DNA of 64,000 nt from positions 265,259,856-265,323,855 of the forward strand of contig OZ005652.1 of NCBI GenBank assembly GCA_963930645.1, written 5' to 3'. Every line of letters starts with the position of its first letter. The stretch's first letter is position 1. A program made the position numbers and the translations under genes. This document shows, in pieces, positions 24,825 to 36,567 of this stretch. Below the pieces are notes generated by a model. That model ran no database searches. It had not been told where the DNA came from and was given only the letters and a program-made list of their open reading frames with translations. This DNA comes from Salticus scenicus. Lineage: Eukaryota > Arthropoda > Arachnida > Araneae > Salticidae.

Positions 24825-24945
24825 AGGGGTTGAAATTAAGAAAATAAGTTACTGGTCTACAGGATCAAGAATTTTCAGATTTCACTGGTCCGTACATACT
24901 TTGACTGGTCTGTTCTTAACAAAGATTTTGTCTTTTTAAATTTAC
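24825..24945 (+). repeat. Dispersed repeat R4, fragment 1
   Basis: Contains GGTTGAAATTAA and repeated ACTGGTC(C)G phrases, shared with 27,895-28,000 and, inverted, with 32,945-33,000. Function and family unknown. Confidence 0.4.
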
Positions 24946-25980
24946 AAGTCAAATCTGATAAAGTTTTGTAAATTAATTAAAAAATACAAATGAATTCACT
25001 GCAAATATAAGGGTTTTAATGTAAGACATAAAAACAACTGAAAAGTCACTTAAGATACGTAAATGTCTTAATATACACCTTAGACATTATATATATATAT
25101 CTTAATGTAAGACAGAAATGTGTCTGAAATACCAATTCAGACACAAAAAACGTCTAAAACACATAACTGTGATAAATTTCAGACAACAAACGCGTCTAAA
25201 TTTTCAGAGATTTTGGAAATTCAGACACTTGCATTACTTAACAAATTTTTCATACGGAATCTACTTTAAGCAACATATTTACCCTATTTAAACTTCTTTC
25301 CACATTCAATAAATACAATATCATTTTACATAATAAGTTGTTAAGCGTAAGCTATTTTAAAAACAATATTCGTTTATGAAATTAAATTTTCAAGGAATAA
25401 TACTATAGATATGCGTGTATTTGCATGGAATTATGTTTAATATAACTCATAAAGCATCACATTATAACGCAAAATTATTTGGTTAAAACAAAAATCTCTG
25501 TATTTAAAGCTTTTTTATATTTAAAGAAAAAGTATCGAGATGAAAGTAGCAAGTAGCTTATAGCGAAGAAAGCGAATCTTGAATAATTTGTGCATATTTG
25601 TTTTTTATTTATTATTATTAATTTTGATTTAAAAACTGTTTTCTTCCACATATTTGCTTGCAGTTAAATATAAGACAAAAAATTTTCTGGTATTCATATT
25701 CATAATTTGTTTTCTTTTTATTATCAGTTTAAAGAAAGATATCGTTTACTAAAAATATTGACGGCTGGATAAAGATAGTTTTTCGCATATTTCACATGCG
25801 TTTTTTTAAAAATTCTAAACTTCTAGATATGATATTTAATATAATAATGTATATTAATTGTTAGATATTATATTATCAATAGTTTTATAGCAAAAAATTG
25901 GGATTATAACGTAAAACTACCTGCGTTTTGCTAATACTGAGTTACATATAATTATGAAAAAGATTCATATTGTGTTACTT

Positions 25981-26130
25981 GGTGGCGGGATTGGTAAGGT
26001 ACATGACGTTAGCTGCGCTCTCCAATGCATGGTTTCGTATTCCACAGTTAATATGAGTTTGAATCCCTAGCCGTGTAAAACACATTTTTCTTATAAAAAT
26101 TCTACTTTTTTTTTTTTTTTTTTTTTTTTT
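25981..26130 (+). repeat. Decayed tRNA-derived SINE-like sequence
   Basis: GGCGGGATTGGTAAGG resembles a tRNA 5' part with A box, and GAGTTTGAATCCC resembles a B box (GGTTCGAATCC), about 60 bases apart. It is followed by a T-run at 26,106-26,130. No cloverleaf forms convincingly. Confidence 0.45.
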
Positions 26131-26319
26131 ATGCTCTAGAAAATTCTAAAATCTATTTTAAACAGAAAAACAGAATCGCAGGCCACATTTATTTATTTAT
26201 TTATTGAAAAGCTTTGAAAACAGCGGTGTTTTTAAGCCTAACATTTCTAAGTCTGAAAAACATGACGGTGTTTAAAGACATTTGCAATGTCTTAATTTCT
26301 GTTGCAAAAAGATGTCATA

Positions 26320-26354
26320 AAAAGTAAGACTTTTTTTTTTTTTTTTTTTTTTTT
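26320..26354. repeat. T-run
   Basis: About 24 T within the right arm of the CACTG-ended element. Confidence 0.9.
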
Positions 26355-26591
26355 CGCTTAAAAAATGACCATTTGTTTAAGACATTTTTTAAACTGAATT
26401 TAAGACGTTTACGTTTACAGTGTTCTTATATAAATCAAACATTTATACTTTAATAAACGAGCTTAATGTCACATATTTACTATTAAGAATTAAAAGTAGA
26501 AAAAGGTTACGGAAGTGAAATTAAATGAAAAATTACAGAGTATAAGTGACATTGACAATTATGAAGAAGTACATTTACTGTTGTTATAATA

Positions 26592-26742
26592 TAGGGGAGA
26601 GTGAGGATGAATGGGACATTTTTCATGTTTTTAATGATAACGTCGGCCATATGTGATTCAGAATTTTATTCTGCTCATAAGTACACTTCAGTAATCAGTT
26701 ATATATAAACATACTAACTTTAATAAAAAGTTATCATTTTTA

Positions 26743-26796
<54 letters not shown>

Positions 26797-27841
26797 CATG
26801 CATGGCATTGTCCCATTCATTCCCACCTATGGGGATGAATGGGACAGGATTTAACAAAGAAAAGAAAATGAGATGCAAAGTAAATAAATTTTTAAAGTTA
26901 AATTGGTTTATGTGATTTTATTACACACTATGAATTAACTAAATTAACATAAACTGATTTATTGACTCAAATTAGTACCAAAAGACAAAAGCCCTCTGGT
27001 TCGTGCAGTTCCTAGTGCTGTAGGCTTTAGTAATATAATCTAATAAGACCTAATCTAAAAATAAATAAATAAATAAGACACTAGAAAGAGATAAATCATT
27101 ACAATAGAGTACAAATTATCCAGATAAATTTTTGTTTCCGACTAATAAAGAAAATCAACATTCTATTCTGTATTACATTAATAATCACCAAAATTTATTT
27201 AATTAGCTTGATTGAAATTGTGATTTTAATGAAATTATTATAACTTATTTATTTATTTTAATTATTTATTTAATTTGCATTGAATATTCTAACTTATAAA
27301 TTTTTTAATCATAATTATTATAAACAAAAATCAGAACAATTAGTTTCAATTTTTTTTCTAAGTTCACAAAATTAAGAATCCTGATAATCAATATGGCTAA
27401 TTTACGTTTTAATATAATTCTTGTGTAAAATTTTAAATTAGTACATAGTGGGGAATGTCCCATTCATCCCAACCATCACATGATCATATAAAACAGGAAA
27501 TAGGCTTAATGAACAGTTGTCAATATTCTTCTTGAATATCATAAACACAATAAAAGATTATGCCTTTTCACCATATAAGAGTTATATTAACTTTAAGCAA
27601 ATAGTTAATTTCTTAACTACTACCTAACTGAATCAGTAAAAACTTACTTTGGCAGCTAAAAAAGACACTTTAATTTTTCTCTGCCCTTCTATGAATAGTA
27701 CAATTCTGAAACTACACTTGATGAATGACCTCAGTGCTGCCATATATCAGAAAAATTGTCAAGTTTCCGGGGCTTGCAAAACATAAAAATTTTGCTATTG
27801 TCCCATTCATCCCACGTCCCATTCAACCCCACTCTCCCCTA
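26592..27841. mobile_element. pogo-like element P1, non-autonomous
   Basis: TA at 26,592-26,593 and 27,840-27,841 flanks inverted ends GGGGAGAGTGAGGATG and GGGGAGAGTGGGGTTG, both followed by AATGGGAC. The motif ATGAATGGGACA recurs inside: inverted near 26,809, direct near 26,835, inverted near 27,457 and in the right end near 27,788. The length is 1,246 bp between TA copies. There is no coding sequence; the middle is AT-rich with (AT)n at 26,744-26,795. TA target and end sequence match elements P2 and P3, which carry pogo-type transposase pieces. Confidence 0.85.
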
Positions 27842-27894
27842 CTATTTTGTGACTGTTTTACGAGGAATTTTAGAGAAAAGTAAAAAATACAAAA

Positions 27895-28190
27895 AAAATT
27901 GAAAAATTCACTGGTCCGTTGAATTTATATTTTGCTGGTCCGTTGTATATTTTTTTGTTCCCGGACGCATATAATGAAAGACTAACGGTTTCAGCACCTG
28001 TTGGCGCGGTAACTTCGAAGGCGAGGATGAAATGCGTCATACTAAATATGGCACTCTCCTATCCCTACCTCATATATACAGCGCACAACAACCCTATTCC
28101 GTTCTTGGGAGAAGCAGGGGGAAGAAGGGGGTTGTTTTGCAATTACCTGGTAAATTGTAAATGAAGATGCAATAAAAAGAAAGTCTTTTC
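27895..28190 (+). repeat. Dispersed repeat R4, copy 2
   Basis: The core GAAAGACTAACGGTTTCAGC, followed by ACCTGTTGGCGC, matches the minus strand at about 32,880-32,940 (GAAAGACTAACGCTTTCAGC). The open frames through both copies share the peptide pattern ERLTxSAP, so the repeat may derive from a once-coding sequence. The family is not recognised. It lies immediately right of P1. Confidence 0.5.
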
Positions 28191-28694
28191 AAAGGATGAA
28201 ATTTATTTTTAATAGGTATTGAAACAAAATACAAGTTTTTTTTAAAGGAATATTATTATTATTTAAGCGTATTTTAAAGGTCATAATTATACGAATTGAT
28301 ATTACTAATCTTCAGTAATTTGTGAACTTAATCATAAAATGATAGGAGATTAGATTAGATTACTAAAAAGCAATAAATCACCTTATTACCCCTTTTTTTT
28401 TTTTTTACATAATAAAATATTCAATGTGTTTTTTACGAAAAGATTCTTTCATTTTTCTATATTTGTAAATTTGTGTACTGGTTCAAAATAATGCGCCAGT
28501 TACAATTTGAATAAATTGTTTTAATTATATTTAACGAATATTAAAAATAAAATAAAAATAATACATTGATTAGGGCTATAGGAATATTGCTTTCAGACAA
28601 AATACACCATTTGAAAGTGGTTTTACACACACACACTCTCTCTCTCTTTTTTTTTTTTTTTTTTTTTACAGTCTGGTTAAAATTCTGGTTTTAA

Positions 28695-29945
28695 GTCAAA
28701 CAATCTGGTGTGGCGCTCACAAAACTTCTTCTCTTGCATTTCAATTAAATAAAGACAGATTGCACATTAAATAATAAGTTAACGAGTAATGTATACAAGC
28801 CTACGTTAAAAAGAATTCAAAAGAGGTTTAGGAATATTTTTATTTCACAAATAATTCTGTGTGAGGAGCCGTTTGAATATATTTCTTATATTTATGCAGA
28901 ATTCAGACTGTTATTAAATTTAAAAGTTTACTAAAAATTATTCAGAGAACTATCACCTGCATCACTCCATGGAATTCAATTTTAATCAAGCTTTTGAAGT
29001 AGCAAATCACATGAACTTTTAAATTTAACATGTAAACTGGCTACAATTATTATTATTATTATTACTTACGCTGATAACAGACATACACAAGAATAAATAC
29101 TTAAAATCTTAATCTTTAGTATTCAAAGAAACTCGAAACGCGTTATACAAAAACAAGCACTTAAAATTTCATTTAAAAAACACTTTGTTTGCCGTATGCA
29201 TAAGAATTAATTTTCATATCTCTGAGTAGATTTTCTACAATTTCCAACTATAATTCCATTATATTTTATTTCTATTGGATTGCATTGTAAAAGAATCGTG
29301 AATAATTTTCACACCATATTCTACACGAAACATGCTTTTATACATATAAAAAATGTATATTTGTTTCATTTTATTCAGTATAACATAAACTGCACCTATC
29401 AAAAATTTCACCTACAGACATAATGCATTTGAAATTCTTTTCGATGTGCCTAAACACGAAGCATTCGTTTAATCTCAGCAAAAATTGGCGCAGCATCTCT
29501 ATATGATATAGATTTAGAATTCTAAGTTTGTACACTTTGCTACTATTTATTTTTTAGATATGTTGACTGATAACACATAGACACACAGAGAGAGAGAACG
29601 AAAGGGAGAGATCAACAGCTAAAAATCTTATTTTCGGATTCAGAGGACTTCAAAACATGCAAATATATATATATATATATATATAAAAGCCTTAATTTTG
29701 AAAATTTGATTCACAACAATACTTTCTCTATGGTTATATATAGTGCTACTACATTTTTTGAGATATGCTGATGAGATACAAACACACACACAGATCAATC
29801 GCTAGAAACCTGATTTTTGGGTTAATGGACCTAAAAACATGTAAATACAATAAGAACTCACTTTCGAAAATTTGACCGCAAAACAATACTTTTTTTGTCA
29901 TATATATGGGTAAGAAAAAGTAAAAAATAAAATAAATAAATAAAT
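28695..29945 (+). repeat. Dispersed repeat R1, copy 4, with duplicated right end
   Basis: It begins CTGGTGTGGCGCTCACA (about 28,708) and ends GGGTAAGAAAAAGTAAAAAA (near 29,930). The last 180-190 bp (from GATATG-TGA to the AACAATACTTT block) are present twice in tandem, at about 29,555-29,745 and 29,757-29,930. A T-run of about 20 precedes the copy at 28,649-28,668. Confidence 0.7.
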
Positions 29946-30169
29946 AAAAAATAAAAACAAGTTTAAAAAATACATTTAAAGATAAAATTGGCAGAAAAGA
30001 GATGTTTTTATTCTTCTTCTTCTTTTTTTTTTTTTTAAATCTAGCGCCAAATTTTTTTTTCAAGAAATGAATCTAACCGTTGTTAAGAAAAGCAACTTCA
30101 TATTTTAAAGTAAATAACTTTTATTTCATTATATTTAATTTTTAAACATTGTTTTTATATTTAAACCAG

Positions 30170-31206
30170 CTATTTTTACTTTCCGAACACTATAGTGAGG
30201 AAAGTATTGTAATCATGTCAAAAATCCGAATTCGAGATTTTGATGTTTCTATACGTTTCGAGGTCCAACGAGTCCGTTTTCACTATTTTTACGATGATGT
30301 ATGCATGTGTGTGTGTATGTATGTGTGTATGTGTGTGTGTATGTATGTGTGTATGTATGTGTGTATGTATGTGTGTATGTCTGTGAGTGAACACGCTAGC
30401 GTCTCAACGCTTTGTTCGAATAAGCTGAAAGTTGGTACGTATATTGTAAGTCACCATAGTACGAACCCTATAGATTTTGGTGAATCTAGCACTTATAGTT
30501 TTTTTACAGGGACACAAAGAAAAATTCTTTATTATTATGGCCAAGGGACCAAAATCTTAAAAGTGCGATAGAATCTAAACGCCTTATTCAATTGAGCAAA
30601 AACTTTATACACGTATTATAGGTCACAGATACTCAATCTGTATAGATTTTGGAGAATCTAGCACTTATAGTTTTTTTACAGGGACACAAAGAAAAATTCT
30701 TTGCCAAATTTTTAAAAGTGTGATAGCGTCTAAACGCCTTAGTAATCTCAGCAAAGAATTTGTACACATGTTATAGGCCACATTTGAACTAACTGTATAG
30801 ATTTTGGTGAATCTAGCACTTACAGTTTTTTTACAGGGACACAAAGAAACATTCTTTATCTTTATGGCCTATGAGACCAGCGATAGCATCTAAACGCCTT
30901 ATTCAATTGAGCTGAAAATTTGTATGAACATTATAAATCACTGTTGCACTAACCATAAGCATTTTGGTGAATCTAGCATTTATAGATTTTTACAGGGACA
31001 CAACGAAAAATTCTTTATCCTTATGATCTAAGGGCTCAAAGTTCAGTAGAGTTAAATAAAACCTCGTGTGATATATAGAGAAAAATACTCAAACACTCTG
31101 TTATGGTTTTCTCTTTTTTGTTTGTTTAGCAACTCCTCTTTCTTTATTTTATCTACAAAACTGTTAGTTACTCAATGTTCGGAAAGTCGAGTGGAGTCAC
31201 TCCAGA
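30170..31206 (+). repeat. Dispersed repeat R2, copy 1
   Basis: The left end is CTTTCCGAACA followed by CTATAGTGAGG; near the right end the complement TGTTCGGAAAG is followed by TCGAGTGGAGTCACTCCAG. Inside are a (TGTGTATG)n tract (30,300-30,385) and four tandem units of about 155-172 bp marked by GAATCTAGCA (30,482, 30,654, 30,809, 30,969), each with TTTTTACAGGGACACAAAG. A 140-codon frame (30,149-30,571) running through the microsatellite is not a gene. The same layout is seen, more decayed, at 39,008-40,090. Confidence 0.75.
30300..30385 (+). repeat. (TGTGTATG)n minisatellite
   Basis: Imperfect 4- and 8-base units TGTG and TATG for about 85 bases, part of R2. Confidence 0.9.
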
Positions 31207-31209
31207 TTT

Positions 31210-32540
31210 TTTTTTCTTTTGTTCTGTAACGTAAAAAAAAAGTAATAAAAGTTAAATTAAAAGAACACATGCGAAAGAAGTTTTTAAAAATGAATAGAGC
31301 AACCATTGCTAAGGAACGCAACACAGTCACCCCATGTCCTTATGTAAAAAAATGTACTAAAAAAATAATTATCGTCCTAAATTAAATTTGGTTTTGTAGG
31401 AAATTTTATATTGGATTACTTAGAAAACAAAAATAGGCTTCAGTTTAATTTTTCTAGCTTCTTTTAGTCTTGTATCAGAATGTGGCAGTTATTTTTATGC
31501 TTGGAAAACACCATCGGATTTTTTTTTTTTTTCAGGTGTTTTCATTTGAATATTGCGTTAACTGCGCAACCGTTTTGTGTACTGATATTTATTAAAGATT
31601 TACGATGCATTGGGGTTTGTGAGAAATATTTTAAAATAATTACACATTATTTAAATGCACAAACCTATTTCTCTTGTAGAATAAGGTATGATTAGCGTAA
31701 ATTATTCATTTATGTTGAGATATAGTGGGAGATGTAAATGGAAATTGTTCAAAGTAGATTTAAAGTGTTAAGAATTTTTTTTAAGTACATCGTATAGACA
31801 ATTGAACATATGAAAATTTTAGGTGACATAGAGGTTACAGAAATTTTTAAATGCTTTTATTTTGGAAATAAAATTATAAAATATTTCTTTCACATAGGTG
31901 CCAACTTCTACGGTTTTTTAGCACCACTATTTACTCTGCAAAAAGTTTTATCATGTTTAATCACAGAAAACTACTAAAACACTTATTAAAAATTTTTATT
32001 AAAAATTACCAGTAGGGGAAAAGAAAGTACAAGTTGGCAAACTTGCTTTTATGATATTTTTTTCTCTGCAGTTAAAAACAAAATATAATTTTGAGTACCT
32101 GCTGTTTTTAAATAACGTACAAGGCTACACCTAGCTAAGCTCTAGTACGATTTTCTTTAAAAGTAAAGCTGTAAAAATAACTGTTGCGAGTTGTCTTCCT
32201 TTGTAATTAAAATGTTTTCTAAGTGTCACTTGTGAGGTAAAATATACTAAAGAATATAGATTAAACTATGTAACGAGTAACGAGTAAGCACAGTTGGAAA
32301 TTACTTATGCTCTATGCAAGTCAGATGATACTTTCTTCTTTTTTTAGGTATTATATTTCACTTCAGCTGACATATTTAATTTTAATATTTTCGAAAAAAA
32401 TAAAAGTTGTCGCCTCCACTTTCATTCATTCATTCTTTTTTCTTTTCTTCTTCCCCCTCCCCCCCCCCACTGAGTAATAAACATTATATCAAACTGCTTT
32501 ATAAAATAGTTTTAATAAATGCATGTGTGATTGGTTATTA
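31210..32540. other. AT-rich non-coding DNA, no gene seen
   Basis: A 71-codon frame at 31,480-31,695 lacks known motifs. T-runs and a short C-run (32,459-32,469) are present. Nothing else is supported. Confidence 0.5.
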
Positions 32541-32548
32541 AATAAATA

Positions 32549-32625
32549 AAAAAAAAAAAAAAAAAAAAGAAAGAAAGAAAGAAAAGAAAGAAAGAAAAGA
32601 AAGAAAGAAAAGAAAATTTTTTATT
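32549..32625. repeat. A-run followed by (GAAA)n
   Basis: About 20 A, then roughly twelve GAAA or GAAAA units. (GAAA)n tracts often mark old retroelement tails, but no body is seen on either side. Confidence 0.9.
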
Positions 32626-32804
32626 ATTATTATTTTAACATGAATGTGAAATTTCTTTCTTTCATTTTTATTATCTAATTCATTAATGTATTTCATTATT
32701 TCATTTCATCATTTCTTGTTCACTAATGTATTTCGTTATAAGAATTTCATCTAATAAGCAAGTCGTAGACTGGAAAAAGAAACGATACGTTGATAAAACA
32801 GAAC

Positions 32805-32806
32805 AG

Positions 32807-32839
<33 letters not shown>

Positions 32840-33030
32840 ACGGAGCGGAATGGGAATTGGCGATAGAACTGGTTGTGATTTAGCGGTTTCGCCAATGCGC
32901 CAAAGAGGTGCTGAAAGCGTTAGTCTTTCTTTATATGCTTCCCGGACCAACGCCCTACTGTTAATTTCGAACCCTGCTCTAAAGAGAGTACAGATAGTAC
33001 CAATTATAATAAAACGCATTCCCCATTTCA
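32805..33030 (-). repeat. Dispersed repeat R4, copy 3 (minus), beside a poly-A run
   Basis: On the minus strand it reads GCAGGGTTCGAAATTAACAG, GTTGGTCCGGGAAGC, then the GAAAGACTAACGCTTTCAGC core. It ends at a 29-base T-run (A-run on the plus strand at 32,808-32,836). Overlapping frames on both strands (32,747-33,155) come from the repeat. Confidence 0.5.
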
Positions 33031-33034
33031 TAAC

Positions 33035-34277
33035 TTATTTGATGATATTGAGATTTAATTATGTACATCCTGTATATGTTTATTTGAAATCGCAGAAATT
33101 TTTACTAAATAAAATTCTTGTAAAGATAAAATTATTTTACAGTAATCCATCATAAAATATTTGAAAATACTAGTTTGAGTTAGAAGATTTTACGTTATTT
33201 TCGATTTTATGTTATTTATTATATACGTTATTTTAAGTTTTAATTTCTGATTTAAATTTTTTGATAATTTTATTAAAAGTAATTTATATGTATATATCTT
33301 TGCGCAATCAAAAATTTTTTTTTGTACGTGATTAAATCGTCTACATCAGATATAGAACAGAAAGAAAAAATAATAGCATAAAATAAGCTGTCAAAATTGT
33401 AAACTGAATTCCATTTCCAGTATTATGTCATGTATCACACACGATGTTGCAGTTATTTGCTTTTATAGAAAGCAATGTATATGTGAAGAATATTTTTCAG
33501 CTGCAGCCAACATCTCTTTCTTGTATAATGCAATGATAAATGGAAATGATAAGCCCTCATATCTGTTTCTGACGTTTCATTTTTCATTTCACTATATATC
33601 TGTTGTAAGCCGAAACGTTATTCTATTCATAGTTATCTCTGAAATAATTCACAAATTTTAAAGTAATGAAAACAGGATTTCTAAAGAAGTAGCCTTGGAA
33701 TTTTGTCAAATAAAGTATGAAAGAAACTGACATTATGAGTGTATTAGAGCATTCAAGATGAGTGCACAAAAGCATTTTTTTAGATTAATGTATTTCACAA
33801 CAATTTGATTCACTTTAAAAGCGTGTGTTGATAAGTCAAAAGAATATTTAATAAATAAAATTAAAAGATTAGGATCAGAAAAAGACAATTATAAAAGAGG
33901 AAAGTTAGAAATCAAAATTACTTTTTCTATGTTTTTAGAATTTCTAAAAAGTATCTCAAAACAAATCTTATCTTATTTTTATTAGAAGAAAAAAAATTAC
34001 TAACTGATTACACTTTCTAAGTTAATAGGTCGGTCATTCTTAATTAAATTTACAGCCAGAGTTAAAGTGAAATAGGAACGATGGAGTTGGAAGTGCATGA
34101 GAATTGCAACAGAGAAATTAATTTTATACGAAATAACATTACAAGACTTCATTTGTCTGTCCTGTCGATTATGAAAGAATCTAAGAATCTACAAATATTT
34201 TGCTTTAATTAGATGCAGCAGCGTCACCAAAAACTTTCTTTAGGAGGAGCAAAGTTAAAATTACGACTGTTTATATA
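33035..34277. other. AT-rich non-coding DNA, no gene seen
   Basis: A 78-codon frame at 33,425-33,661 has no recognisable motif. No repeat pair is seen. Confidence 0.5.
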
Positions 34278-34683
34278 TAGGGGAAAGTTGGACAAAACGG
34301 GATACCATTCTTGTTTTTTTTTTACTACGAAAAATGTGTCGAAGAAAACCACACATTATTTTTTTTTGTAACTACAAAATTTATTGAAGCACACAAAAAA
34401 CATAGTTTTAACTAATTTTAATGACTGTAAAATAGTAAAACAAATTATTTACCAAACTCTTACACAACCCGTTTTAGCATACCTGGGTTGGACAAAACGA
34501 GATAGGGATTACAATGTTTAATTTTTTGTGTAAAACTAACTGAAAAGCATAATTAACTGGCAAAAAACTGTAAAGCAAAATTTCTGCTTGAAAGAACAAT
34601 GTCTTCAGTAATCAGAGACTTAAGAATTTTTTATGTTATTATTTACAAAATTGGAAAGAAGACTTATTTAGGCCTATAGCAGA

Positions 34684-34820
34684 ACAAAAGTCGCATATAA
34701 AGGTGTCGTCCTCTTCGTCGGCATTAGAACACGCTTCGTGAGCCCATTCTTGGCATCCAGAACATTGGATCCAACCTTCACCAGCCTTAGAGTCGACTTA
34801 CAGTGCATTACAAAATATGC
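34684..34820 (-). pseudogene. PHD-like zinc finger at the C-terminus of the P2 transposase
   Basis: Downstream of a Lys-rich stretch, the minus strand encodes CIFC, then after an in-frame stop (34,798-34,803 region) GWIQCSGCQEWAHEAC and FICDFC. The order Cys-x2-Cys, Cys-x2-Cys, His-x2-Cys, Cys-x2-Cys is that of a PHD finger, which in host proteins reads histone tails. A finger at the same place is seen in element P3. The stop codon and the upstream frameshift make it non-functional here. Confidence 0.85.
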
Positions 34821-35210
34821 AGGTTTCTCTTCCCTCTGTTTCATTTTCAGACGATGACGACATGCATTATTGGCTGCTTGCTGAAGGTTTATTAAACGTT
34901 TCTATGTTTTGACTTTTAACATCAGGATTAGGCTTTCCTTTGGATTCTTTTGTAGGCCTACTTTTAGGTTTGGTTGGACCCGGTAGCTTTTTTTCATCCT
35001 CTTTTCCATTTCCTTTTCTTACAAACTTCTTTTTTGGAATTTTTAAGAGGGATTTCTTAGCAGCCTTTTCTTCAATTTTCTTGGTTCTTTCTTGTAGTTT
35101 AATCGTCCTTTCTTTTTCTTCCGTTTCTAACTCACTCCTATATGGAGATGATGTTATTACTACTGTTTTCTTCTTTCTCTTATCAGCCCTTTTTACTGGG
35201 CGAGGCCCTT

Positions 35211-36043
35211 TTACTTGAGGTACTGGCAGAACAAACTTTGAAGAGATGGAAAATGGTAGCTTAGGTCGATAACAAGAGAGTTATAATCCTTTCTCCCCTG
35301 AGGATTGTTCAAGTTGGTCTGGACATAGGCTCCTGACAAGTTTGTTGGTTGGTCTACTCCTACGATATCCCTTGAAGAAGTTGAAGGTTGCTCTTGGTCT
35401 TTGCCCATATCAGTCTGGCGCCCAACGCCTGGAGGTTCTTGCTGCAGGTCTGACGTAGGGTGGTCTGTGGTGACAGAGGGTGCAAACAAGTGATCTGGGA
35501 AGACGACAGGATTGTAAGGACTTATGCCAGTTTTTCTAAACCCTTTAACGGCAATTTCTGCAACAGCTGCCCGTGAATAGGCTGCGTTGAACAGTTTTGC
35601 AACTTCGTAAATTGTGACGAACCTACCTGGATGGTTGAACAACCACTTTTGGACTTCTTGTTCGTAATACGTGCTCAGTGGAGCCATGAAACTGACATCC
35701 GGGGCTGAAGGCGATGAGTTGTATGTGGGGGGAAAGTTAGGATGGTTACATTATTTTCTCTTGCCAAATTTATAAGTTCGAAACATTTGGTGGGACTGTT
35801 GTGTCCATCAAGTAGCAACAGCATTGGCTTCTCATGGGTAGGGTTGGAAAATTCTACGAATTTTTTAAAACAAACAATGAAGGTCTCCTTCGTGATCCAG
35901 CCAGTCTTGTGATACACTGCAAATGATACTGAGAAATCATCATCCATGAGTCGTGTGTTTTCCTTCACTCGAGGAAATACAAACATAAGAGGGACGAATA
36001 TACGGCATAAAAAACTGTATCCCGTTTTGTCCAACTCCGACAC
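35211..36043 (-). pseudogene. pogo/Tigger-like DDE transposase, catalytic and C-terminal part
   Basis: DDE transposases cut and join the element ends. The upstream frame (36,043-35,675) contains MLLLDGHNSP, with the second catalytic Asp, and FPPHTTHRLQP. The match continues in the next frame as DVSFMAPL, so one base is missing inside the LQPLD motif that holds the third catalytic Asp. The C-terminal frame (35,687-35,211) has AYSRAAVAEIAVKGFRKTGI and NPVVFPDHLF, typical of Tigger/jerky proteins. The N-terminal helix-turn-helix domains and the first catalytic Asp are missing. The ORF therefore cannot make active enzyme. Confidence 0.9.
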
Positions 36044-36567
36044 TTTTCAAAACAAACATGGCTAATGCCTAAACGTGAAAGGAAAATTAGATAGACTACA
36101 CATGAGAATGTTCGTTAATAAATGCTTAATGTAATACTCACCGGAATTGTATTCCCATATACGTAGGCAGTATAATCTAGAAAACAACGCATGTAAATGT
36201 AGAAAGTGCCAAGAAATCAGAGTAAAAAAGTTCTAAGTGCTACAACTTTCCATCAACTAGTGGTCTCGAGGTGGGACGAACTGAGAATTGTGTAATGACG
36301 GCCGAGAACAAGTTTCTGTCGTCGTCCGCTCGATAGCAGTACTAGACAGGTCCCTAGGCGACGTATCCCGTTTTCTCAGACTATCCTGTTTTATGAAACT
36401 CTCCCCTATTTCAGAAGCCTGAATTAGATTCATATAGTTGGTTAGTTACAGTTATTTTAACCAATCGTCCGGCTGTCCGGCAACGATCTGCGGAAAAACT
36501 GAAGATTTGAAGATTTTGAAGATTTTTATAAAGGGAAGTCTTTTTGGAAAGGCTCTATCTCAGCTTC

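Larger units (their letters stand above)
24997..26422. mobile_element. CACTG-ended non-autonomous DNA element
   Basis: The left end is CACTGCAAATATAAG, and the right end on the minus strand is CACTGTAAACGTAA. Both ends are followed by many short GTCTTA/TAAGAC and CAGACAC/GTCTAA repeats in both directions (25,020-25,210 and 26,225-26,405). Such subterminal repeats fit a CACTA/CMC-type element, but the expected 2-4 bp target duplication is not evident. There is no transposase. A tRNA-like sequence with a long T-run sits inside (25,981-26,130). Confidence 0.55.
34278..36408 (-). mobile_element. pogo/Tigger-like element P2, with broken transposase
   Basis: TA flanks (34,278-34,279 and 36,407-36,408). 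Left end GGGGAAAGTTGGACAAAACG; right end on the minus strand GGGGAGAGTTTCATAAAACA. The phrase TTGGACAAAACGGGATA, or close to it, occurs at the left end, near 34,488, inverted near 36,021, and in altered form near the right end. The element is 2,127 bp between TA copies. The transposase is read on the minus strand (see next entries). A possible 5' leader with GTGAGTATT (donor-like) and TTTAGGCATTAGCC ATG lies at about 36,060-36,140. Confidence 0.9.

Noticed and set aside
30149..30571. 140-codon plus-strand frame, the longest but one in the R2 region
   Set aside because: A large part is Met-Cys-Val-Tyr repeats from (TGTGTATG)n, and the rest is repeat R2. Not a gene.
32747..33155. Overlapping 94- and 121-codon frames on opposite strands
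   Set aside because: Both run through a 29-base A-run and dispersed repeat R4.
34940..35218. 92-codon plus-strand frame rich in Phe and Ser
   Set aside because: It is the reverse of the Lys-rich linker of the P2 transposase on the minus strand.
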